Shown piece after piece: positions 34,301 through 62,013 of a stretch of DNA of 64,000 nucleotides (position 1 is its first letter; the number at the start of each line of letters is the position of its first letter). Under the pieces are notes generated by a model. The model worked only from the letters and a program-made list of their open reading frames with translations. It made no database searches and was not told the origin of the DNA. Source of the stretch: Streptomyces radicis (GTDB lineage: Bacteria > Actinomycetota > Actinomycetes > Streptomycetales > Streptomycetaceae); NCBI RefSeq assembly GCF_003626575.1, contig NZ_RBDY01000011.1, forward strand, positions 62,001-126,000, read 5' to 3'. Made by a program: the position numbers and the translations under genes.

Positions 34301-37300
34301 CTGCCCACGCTGGCCGCCTGGCGGCGACGCCTGCGCGAGCGCGCCACGGTGGACGCCTGGCGCTACCGCACCACGTGGCGGCCCGTAGGTCGGCCCGCCG
34401 CCGACCCGCTCGACGGCACCTGGCTCGCCGTGCTGCCCGCGGCGCCCGGCGACGAGGGGCCCCTGGCCGCGGCGCTGCGCGCGCTGCGCGGGCGCGGGGC
34501 CGAGGTCGTCGAGGTGGTCGTGGACCCGGCCACCGCGGACCCGGCCGGGATCGCCGACCTGCTCGCCGCCGCCCCTGACGCGGCCACCGCACGCGGCGTG
34601 CTGTCGTTCCTCGCCTTCCCCCACGACACCGGCGGCGGGCCCGGCGGCGGGCCCCGCGGAGCGGCCGAGCGCGCCCTGCCCGCCACGCTGGCGCTCGCGC
34701 GGGCGCTGCTCACCGGGCCGCTCGACGCCCCGCTGTGGCTGGTCACCCGGGGCGCGGTGGCCGTCACCCCGGGGGAGCGCGTCCCCGCGCCCGAGTCGGC
34801 CGCGGTCTTGGGCCTCGCCCGCGTCCTCGGCCTCGAACACCCCACGCGCCTCGGCGGATCGGTCGACCTGCCCGCCGACGCTGAGCCGGACGCCAGGCTG
34901 TGCGACCGGCTCGCCGACGTGCTGGCCAACGGCGACGGCGAGGACCAGTGCGCCGTGCGCGACACGGGCGTCTTCGTGCGGCGGCTGGTCCGCCCCACCG
35001 CGCCCGCCGAGACCCCCCGCGCCTGGGTGACCGGCGGCACCGCGTTGATCACCGGCGGCACGGGCGGCCTCGGCGCCCATGTGGCGCGCTGGCTCGCCCG
35101 CGCGGGCGCCGACCACCTCGTGCTCACCGGGCGCCGTGGCCCCGACGCCCCCGGCGCGGCCGAACTGGCCGAGGAGCTGGCCGCGTTGGGCCCCACCGTT
35201 CAGCTGGTCGCGTGCGACGTCACCGACCGCGACGCGGTGGCCCGGCTGCTTGACGAGCTGCCCGCCGACCGGCAGCCCCGCACCGTCGTGCACGCCGCGG
35301 GCGCCCTCCACTCCACGCCCATCGCCGAGTTGACCGAGGAAGAGCTCAACGACGTCGTGGCCGCCAAGGCGTTGGGCGGCGCCCACCTCGACGAGCTGCT
35401 CGGCGACCGGGAGTTGGACGCGTTCGTGCTGTTCTCGTCCATCGCCGGGGTCTGGGGCAGCGGCGGCCAGGGCGGCTATGCCGCGGCCAACGCCCACCTC
35501 GACGCGCTCGCCCACGACCGGCGCGCCCGCGGCCTGACCGCGACCGCCGTGGCATGGGGCGCCTGGGCCGGGGGCGGCATGGCGGCCGAGGGCGACACGG
35601 CCGAGCAGCTGCGCCGCCGCGGCGTGCGCACCATGGACCCGGCGTCGGCCGTCGCCGCGCTCCAGCGCGCCCTCGACCTGGACGAGACCGCGGTCACCGT
35701 CGCGGACATCGACTGGGAGCGCTTCGCCCCCGCGTTCACCGCGGCGCGGCCGAGCCCGCTGCTCTCCGAACTCCCGGACGTCGCCCGGCAGCTGGCCGGG
35801 CCGGAGGACGGGGACGAGGCGCGCGCCGCGGGCGGCACCGCGCTGGCCCGCCGCCTGGCCGAGGCCGCCCCGGAGGAGCGGGAGCGGATCCTGATCGGGA
35901 CCGTACTCGCCGGGGTCGCGGCCGTCCTCGGCCACACCGGCGCCGAACGCCTCCCCGCGGGGCGGACGTTCAAGGACCTCGGCCTCGACTCGCTGACCGC
36001 CGTGGAGCTGCGGAGCCGCCTCGGCGCCGAGACCGGGCTGCGGCTGCCCTCCACCCTGGTCTTCGACCACCCCACCCCCGAGGCGCTGGCGAGCCATCTG
36101 CGCGACGAACTCCTCGGCGGCGACGACCGGTTCGCGACAGGGGCCGCCGCCGAGGCCGCCGTCGCCCCCGGGACCGCGGCCGACGAGCCGATCGCCATCG
36201 TCGGCATGGCCTGCCGCTACCCCGGCGGCGTGCGGTCGCCCGAGGACCTGTGGCGCCTGGTGCGCGAGGGCGTGGACGCGGTGGGCGCGTTCCCCGCCGA
36301 CCGCGGCTGGGACGTCGAGGCCCTGTACGACCCGACGGGCGAGCGGCCCGGCACGTCCTATGCCCGCGAGGGCGGATTCCTGTACGACATGGCCGAGTTC
36401 GACGCCGAGTTCTTCGGGATCTCCCCCCGCGAGGCGCTCGTCATGGACCCCCAGCAGCGGCTGCTCCTCGAAACCGCGTGGGAGGCGTTCGAACGCGCCG
36501 GGCTCGCGCCCGACGGGCTGCGCGGCGGGCGCACCGGCGTGTTCGCCGGGTCCAACGGCCAGGACTACGGCGCCCTGCTCGGCCGCGCGCCGCACCTGGT
36601 CGAGGGCTACCAGGCCACCGGCAGCGCCGCGTCCGTCGTCTCGGGCCGCGTCGCCTACGCGCTGGGCCTCGAAGGCCCCGCGGTCACCGTCGACACCGCC
36701 TGCTCGTCGTCCCTGGTGGCCCTGCACCTGGCCGTGCAGTCGCTGCGGCGCGGGGAGTGTGACCTGGCGCTGGCCGCGGGGGTGACGTTGATGTCCACGC
36801 CGAGCACCTATGTGGAGTTCTCCCGGCAGCGCGCGATGTCCGCCGACAGCCGGTGCAAGGCGTTCGCCGAGGCCGCCGACGGAACGGGCTGGGCCGAGGG
36901 CATCGGCGCGCTCGTCGTCGCGCGGCTGTCCGACGCGCTGCGCGAGGGGCACCGCGTGCTGGCCGTGATCCGTGGCTCCGCCGTCAACCAGGACGGCGCG
37001 TCCAACGGCCTGACCGCCCCCAACGGCCCTTCCCAGCAACGGGTGATCACCCGCGCGCTCGCCGACGCGCGCCTGACCCCGGCCGATGTCGACGCGGTCG
37101 AGGCGCATGGCACGGGAACGACGCTCGGCGACCCGATCGAGGCCCAGGCGCTCCTGGCCACCTATGGGCGCGGGCACACCGCGGACCGGCCGCTGTGGCT
37201 CGGCTCCCTCAAGTCCAACATCGGCCACACGCAGGCCGCCGCGGGCGTGGGCGGCGTGATCAAGATGGTGATGGCGCTGCGCGAGGGCGTGCTGCCCGCG

Positions 37301-40300
37301 ACGCTGCACGTGGACCGGCCGAGCAGCCATGTCGACTGGTCGACGGGCGCGGTGGCGCTGCTCACCGAGCCGGTGGCGTGGGACACCCCCGAGGGGCGTC
37401 CGCGCCGCGCCGGGGTCTCGTCGTTCGGCATGTCCGGCACCAACGCGCACCTCATCATCGAACAGGGCCCCGAACAGGCCCCCGAGCCGACGGCCGAGGA
37501 GCGCGCCCCCGAACACGCCGCGTCTCCGGCCGAGTTGGGCAACGCTCCCGCCGGGGCGCTGCTGCCCTGGGTGCTTTCCGCGCGGTCCGAGGCGGCGCTG
37601 CGCGCCCAGGCGGCCCGGCTCTCCGCCCTCGCACCCGACGACGACCCGCGGCAACGGGAGGGCGTGGCACGGGCGTTGGTCACCACCAGGGCCCGTCTCG
37701 AACACCGGGCCGTGGTGCTCGGCACCGACGCGGACGAGATCGCCGGAGGCCTGGCCGCGCTGGCCTCGGGCGACGAGGGCGAGGCGGTCACCGGCGCGGT
37801 GCGGCCCGAGAACGGCGCGGTGTTCGTGTTTCCCGGGCAGGGTTCGCAGTGGTCGGGCATGGGCCTCGAACTCGCCGAGGAGTTCCCGGTGTTCGCGGCG
37901 GCGCTTGACGCGTGTGCGGAGGCGTTGCGGCCGTGGGTGGCGTGGGATCTGCGCGCGGAGCTTGCGGGGCCGTTGGACCGGGTCGATGTGGTGCAGCCGG
38001 TGTCGTGGGCGGTGATGGTGTCGCTCGCGCGGCTGTGGGAGTCGTTCGGTGTCAGCCCCGCGGCCGTGGTGGGGCACAGTCAGGGGGAGATCGCCGCGGC
38101 GGTGGTCGCGGGCGGGCTGTCGTTGGAGGACGGCGCCCGTGTCGTGGCCGTGCGCTCCCGCATCATCCGCGAACGCCTCGCCGGGCGCGGCGCGATGCTC
38201 TCCGTCGCCCTCCCCGTCGCCGAGGTGACCCGCAGGCTCGCGCCGTGGGGCGAACGCCTCTCGGTCGCCGCGGTCAACGGCCCCGAGGCCACGGTCGTCT
38301 CGGGCGAGCCAGAGGCGGCGGACCGCTGGGCCGCCGAGCTGCGCGACGAGGGCGCGTGGGTGCGGCGCATCGCCGTGGACTACGCGTCGCACTCCGCCCA
38401 TGTGGACATCGTCCGCGAGGAGTTGGCCGCCGCGCTGGCGGGCGTCGCGCCGCGCTCGGGCGATGTGCCGTTCCGCTCGACCGTCACGGGAGAGCCGCTC
38501 GACACGGCGGAGCTCGACGCCGACCACTGGGTGCGCAACCTCCGCGGGACGGTGCTGTTCGAGGACGCGATCCGGGGCTTGGTGGAGGCGGGGCACGAGA
38601 CGTTCATCGAGGTCAGCGCCCACCCGGTGCTGACCGTCGGGGTGGCGGAGACCGCGCGGGCCGCGGGGTCGGACGCCGCGGTCATCGGCACGCTGCGCCG
38701 CGACGAGGGCGGCGCGGGGCGCTTCGCCCGCTCGCTCGCCCAGGCGTGGGTCAACGGCGCCCCCGTCGACTGGCTCCCGCTCCTGCCGCCCACCGCGTCC
38801 ACCGTCGAGACCGACCTGCCCACCTACCCGTTCACACGGCAGCGCTACTGGGTCCTCGACCAGCTCGACTCAGGGGCGCCCGCGTCCCCGGAGCCCGGCG
38901 CCACCGCCGACGACGAGGACGAACGCCGCTTCTGGACCGCCGTCGAGGCCGGGGACCTGGGCTCGCTCGGCACCCTGCTCGACCTGCCGGGCGACGCGCC
39001 GCTGACCGACGCCCTGCCCGCGCTGTCCGAGTGGCGCCGCCGCGCCCGCGAGCGCTCCCTCACCGACTCCTGGCTCTACCGGGCGCGTTGGGAGCCACTG
39101 CCTGGCGCGGCCGGCGGGCCCGGCGCGCTGAGCGGCACCTGGCTCATGGTGGTCCCCCCCGACGAGGGGCCCGCCGTCGCCGACCCGATCGAGGACCTGC
39201 TGACGCGCGCGGGGGCCGCCGTGCATCGCGTCGCCGTGGACGGCGCCGTGGACGACCGGGCCGCCGTCGCCGCCGCGCTGGGCCGGGCCCTGGCCGAGGT
39301 GCCCGAGCCGCGCGGCGTTCTGTCGCTGCTCGCCCTCGACGGGCGCCCGCACCCCGAGCACCTCGGCCTTGCCGCGGGGGCGGCGGGCACCCTGGTGCTG
39401 ATCCAGGCGGCGGCCGACCTCGCCGCCCTCCCGCCGGGCGCCCGCCTGTGGTGCGCCACCAGGGGCGCGGTCGCGGTGCCGGGAGCCGACCCGGCGCCCG
39501 ATCCGCGGCAGGCGGCGATCTGGGGCATCGGCCGGGTGGCCGCCGCCGAACACCCGTTGCTCTGGGGCGGGTTGATCGACCTCCCGCAGCTCCCCGACCT
39601 CCCTGACCCCGACCGTCTCGCCGCCGCGCTGGCGAACGGGGCGGGCGAGGACCAGCTCGCGCTGCGCCCCGGCGGCACCCGGGTCCGCCGCATGACCCGC
39701 CTGGCGCCGACCGGCCCCGACGCGACGACCGGCCCCGCGACCGACGCCGCGACTGACCCCGCGACCGGCCCCGCGACCGACGCCGCGACCGACACCGGCC
39801 GTGCGTGGCGCCCCTCGGGCACCGTGCTGATCACCGGGGGCGCGGGACCCGTCGAGCGCCATGTGGCCCGTTGGCTCGCCGAACGCGGCGCCGAGCACGT
39901 CGTGTTCACCTACGCGCGCCTCCCCGAGGCCGACGCGGATCCCGAGGCCGACGTTCTGGCGCGCGACCTGGCCGAGCGTGGCGTCCGCGTCACCCTCGCG
40001 CCGTGCGACCCGGCCGACCGCACCCAACTCGTCCAGGCGCTCAAGCGGTTGGAGAGCCAGGGCGACACTGTCAGGGCCGTCGTCCACACCGCGTCGGCCG
40101 CCGATCTCGCCGCGCTCGCCGACCTCGGGGTGCCCCAACTGGCCCGCGCCGTCGCGGCGTCCGCCCTCCCCGCGCAGCACCTCGACGAGCTGCTCGACCA
40201 GGACGCCCTCGACGCCGTCGTCCACTTCTCCTCGGTCGCGGGCTTCTGGGGCGGCGGACACCACGCCGCCCACGCCGCCGTGCACGCCCACCTGGACGCG

Positions 40301-41206
40301 CTGGCCGAGCGCCGCCGCGCCGCGGGCCGCCACGCGGCCTCGCTCGCCTGGGGCGTCTGGGACGTCTTCGGCGACGAGGGCGCCATGGGACCCGAGGCGC
40401 AACGCGACCTGCACCGCGCCACCCATGGCAGCGGACTGCCGCCCCTGCGGCCCGAGCCGGCCCTGGTCGCCCTTGAGCGCGCCCTGGAGCGCGACGTGGC
40501 GACGGCGGCCGTCGTGGACATCGACTGGGGCCGCTTCGCCCCCGGGTTCACCCTCGCCAGGCCGAGCGCGTTCATCGGGACGGTGCCCGAGGCCAGGGCG
40601 GCCCTCGCGGCCCTGGGCCCCGAAGGCGAGGGCGGCCAGGGCGGGGAGCCGGGCGACAGCGGCTCGGCCGAGGCCGCGGACGCCCTGCGCGCACGCCTCG
40701 CCACCCTCTCGCCCGACGAGCAGCGCCACGAGCTGATCAGGCTCGTCGCTGGCCACGCCGCCGCCGTGCTCGGCCACCGCAAGGGCGCCCCGGTCGAGCC
40801 CCAGCGCACGTTCCGCGACCTGGGCATCGAGTCGATGACCGCGATCGAGCTGCGGGACCGCCTCGGCAGGGCGACCGGGCTGCGGCTGCCCGCCACGCTC
40901 GTCTTCGAACACCCCACACCCGCCGCGCTCGCCGACCATCTGCGCCCCGATCTCGTGGACGACGGAACGCTGACCGTGACCGGCCTGCACGCCGAGCTCG
41001 ACCAGCTGGACATCGGCCTGTCCCGGCTGGTGGCGGGGGAGGCCGAACGCGCCGGGATCACCCGCCGCCTCGAGGAGATCCTCGCCGCCTGGAACGGCGC
41101 GGGCGACGCGCCGTCCGACACGGCGGAGACCGTCGCCGAAAAGCTCGAATCGGCGTCCGACGACGAAGTGTTCGAGTTTCTGAAGGAGTTGGGAAAGCCG
41201 AGCTGA
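31400..41206 (+). CDS. Modular type I PKS, modules 1-2: KS-AT-KR-ACP-KS-AT-KR(dead)-ACP
   Basis: This synthase has 3268 residues. An N-terminal class 1a docking helix (NEKKLRDYLRLVTADLRQTR) means it receives a chain from another protein. Module 1: KS 35-460 (Cys208, HGTGT, NIGHTQ); AT with Ser662 and HAFH 762-765, malonyl-CoA type; KR 1210-1400 with intact GGTGGLG, Trp1352 eight residues and Gln three residues before Tyr1360, Asn1364, no LDD (A1 type); ACP Ser1531. Module 2: KS Cys1768; AT Ser2227 with YASH 2328-2331, methylmalonyl-CoA type; KR with GGAGPVE for the NADPH loop, His2958 for the catalytic Tyr and His2962 for Asn, hence inactive; ACP Ser3145 in an unusual GIESM motif. The C-terminal docking tail ends SDDEVFEFLKELGKPS. 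GGGGAG precedes the GTG start by 9 nt. Predicted outcome: a beta-hydroxy acetate unit, then an alpha-methyl-beta-keto unit. Confidence 0.95.
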   Translation: MSENEKKLRDYLRLVTADLRQTRQRLGEAETRRHEPVAVVAMACRYPGGVDSPEALARLLDEGAEAVSPLPADRGWDLEGLYDPDPLSAGKSYVRGGGFLHDASEFDADLFGIPPREALAMDPQQRLLLQVSWEAFERAGLPAAELRGGSVGVFVGAMPQDYAPRHGHPAARDLEGYLAIGNTTSVMSGRIAYTFGLRGPALTVDTACSSSLVALHVAVQALRRGECALALAGGVTVMSAPNWLVELSRQQGLAPDGRSKAFSAAADGFGPAEGVGMILLERLSDARRHGHRVLAVIRGSAVNQDGASNGLTAPNGEAQREVVGRALADARLGPADVDAVEAHGTGTRLGDPIEAQALISSYGEGRSADRPLLLGSVKSNIGHTQAAAGVAGVMKMVLALRSGVLPRTLHADEPSPHIDWDAGVLRLLTEPAEWPETGRPRRAAVSSFGISGTNAHLILEEAEPAATPAAAPAADPAVVPWVVSARGADALRGQAARLREFADGVDGVDGADVSAVDVGWSLARTRTALDHRAVVLGGDPDALRAGLDALAQGAERPGLITGTPRGNGAGVGLLFAGQGAQRPGMGRELYRAFPAFAAAWDEVRAVLDDLLPGPLNAVAFDGDEETLRRTEWAQPVLFAYEVALSRLIASLGVRPDLVAGHSVGEIAVAHTTGILSLEDACTLAVARGRLMQQLPEGGAMVAVAAPEGDVIAALAGHEDEAGIAAVNGPSAVVVSGAEPVVLRVADAFAARGVKTRRLRVSHAFHSPLMDPMLHEFRTVVERLEYRAPQAPAVSTLTGRWAAEGDLASPDYWVRHVREGVRFADAVAALEAEGVTHLLEIGPDGTLSGLAAEALARPDATVRCPLGRKDRPEPMALIEGLARGWVTGADVDWAALCPGGREVELPTYAFQRERFWLELPEIGGRFADAGDNDPGEARFWDAVERGDAAALADALELDGDPEPGFGALLPTLAAWRRRLRERATVDAWRYRTTWRPVGRPAADPLDGTWLAVLPAAPGDEGPLAAALRALRGRGAEVVEVVVDPATADPAGIADLLAAAPDAATARGVLSFLAFPHDTGGGPGGGPRGAAERALPATLALARALLTGPLDAPLWLVTRGAVAVTPGERVPAPESAAVLGLARVLGLEHPTRLGGSVDLPADAEPDARLCDRLADVLANGDGEDQCAVRDTGVFVRRLVRPTAPAETPRAWVTGGTALITGGTGGLGAHVARWLARAGADHLVLTGRRGPDAPGAAELAEELAALGPTVQLVACDVTDRDAVARLLDELPADRQPRTVVHAAGALHSTPIAELTEEELNDVVAAKALGGAHLDELLGDRELDAFVLFSSIAGVWGSGGQGGYAAANAHLDALAHDRRARGLTATAVAWGAWAGGGMAAEGDTAEQLRRRGVRTMDPASAVAALQRALDLDETAVTVADIDWERFAPAFTAARPSPLLSELPDVARQLAGPEDGDEARAAGGTALARRLAEAAPEERERILIGTVLAGVAAVLGHTGAERLPAGRTFKDLGLDSLTAVELRSRLGAETGLRLPSTLVFDHPTPEALASHLRDELLGGDDRFATGAAAEAAVAPGTAADEPIAIVGMACRYPGGVRSPEDLWRLVREGVDAVGAFPADRGWDVEALYDPTGERPGTSYAREGGFLYDMAEFDAEFFGISPREALVMDPQQRLLLETAWEAFERAGLAPDGLRGGRTGVFAGSNGQDYGALLGRAPHLVEGYQATGSAASVVSGRVAYALGLEGPAVTVDTACSSSLVALHLAVQSLRRGECDLALAAGVTLMSTPSTYVEFSRQRAMSADSRCKAFAEAADGTGWAEGIGALVVARLSDALREGHRVLAVIRGSAVNQDGASNGLTAPNGPSQQRVITRALADARLTPADVDAVEAHGTGTTLGDPIEAQALLATYGRGHTADRPLWLGSLKSNIGHTQAAAGVGGVIKMVMALREGVLPATLHVDRPSSHVDWSTGAVALLTEPVAWDTPEGRPRRAGVSSFGMSGTNAHLIIEQGPEQAPEPTAEERAPEHAASPAELGNAPAGALLPWVLSARSEAALRAQAARLSALAPDDDPRQREGVARALVTTRARLEHRAVVLGTDADEIAGGLAALASGDEGEAVTGAVRPENGAVFVFPGQGSQWSGMGLELAEEFPVFAAALDACAEALRPWVAWDLRAELAGPLDRVDVVQPVSWAVMVSLARLWESFGVSPAAVVGHSQGEIAAAVVAGGLSLEDGARVVAVRSRIIRERLAGRGAMLSVALPVAEVTRRLAPWGERLSVAAVNGPEATVVSGEPEAADRWAAELRDEGAWVRRIAVDYASHSAHVDIVREELAAALAGVAPRSGDVPFRSTVTGEPLDTAELDADHWVRNLRGTVLFEDAIRGLVEAGHETFIEVSAHPVLTVGVAETARAAGSDAAVIGTLRRDEGGAGRFARSLAQAWVNGAPVDWLPLLPPTASTVETDLPTYPFTRQRYWVLDQLDSGAPASPEPGATADDEDERRFWTAVEAGDLGSLGTLLDLPGDAPLTDALPALSEWRRRARERSLTDSWLYRARWEPLPGAAGGPGALSGTWLMVVPPDEGPAVADPIEDLLTRAGAAVHRVAVDGAVDDRAAVAAALGRALAEVPEPRGVLSLLALDGRPHPEHLGLAAGAAGTLVLIQAAADLAALPPGARLWCATRGAVAVPGADPAPDPRQAAIWGIGRVAAAEHPLLWGGLIDLPQLPDLPDPDRLAAALANGAGEDQLALRPGGTRVRRMTRLAPTGPDATTGPATDAATDPATGPATDAATDTGRAWRPSGTVLITGGAGPVERHVARWLAERGAEHVVFTYARLPEADADPEADVLARDLAERGVRVTLAPCDPADRTQLVQALKRLESQGDTVRAVVHTASAADLAALADLGVPQLARAVAASALPAQHLDELLDQDALDAVVHFSSVAGFWGGGHHAAHAAVHAHLDALAERRRAAGRHAASLAWGVWDVFGDEGAMGPEAQRDLHRATHGSGLPPLRPEPALVALERALERDVATAAVVDIDWGRFAPGFTLARPSAFIGTVPEARAALAALGPEGEGGQGGEPGDSGSAEAADALRARLATLSPDEQRHELIRLVAGHAAAVLGHRKGAPVEPQRTFRDLGIESMTAIELRDRLGRATGLRLPATLVFEHPTPAALADHLRPDLVDDGTLTVTGLHAELDQLDIGLSRLVAGEAERAGITRRLEEILAAWNGAGDAPSDTAETVAEKLESASDDEVFEFLKELGKPS
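37823..38197 (+). repeat. AT-domain tract shared with module 3 (copy 1)
   Basis: This 375-bp stretch in the module 2 AT (from FVFPGQGSQWSG to GRGAM) differs from 43036-43410 at about a dozen positions by eye. Both copies use T-containing codons (GTT, TTG, TGT, GTGTTTCC) more than their surroundings. A gene conversion or recent duplication tract is likely. Confidence 0.85.
39709..39798 (+). repeat. 36-bp tandem repeat in the module 2 KR linker
   Basis: GACCGGCCCC recurs at 39709, 39727 and 39763. The last two begin full 36-bp units encoding TGPATDAATDPA-type residues between the structural and catalytic halves of the inactive KR. Such a linker expansion fits relaxed constraint. Confidence 0.8.
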
Positions 41207-41277
41207 CTCAACCCCCCGCCGGATTCCACAACTCGGCGGCACCTCCGCGTCCTTCGACCAATTCCCAGGAGCCCGTG

Positions 41278-52518
<11,241 letters not shown>

Positions 52519-52544
52519 CGTGGCTTGGATTAGGTGACGTAAAG

Positions 52545-61937
<9,393 letters not shown>

Positions 61938-62013
61938 CCGCCGCACCGCCCGCCGCGCGCCCCGTGGGCGCCCCCACCCCAGCAGACCGCGACGTTTCCC
62001 ACGAGGTGAAGGC

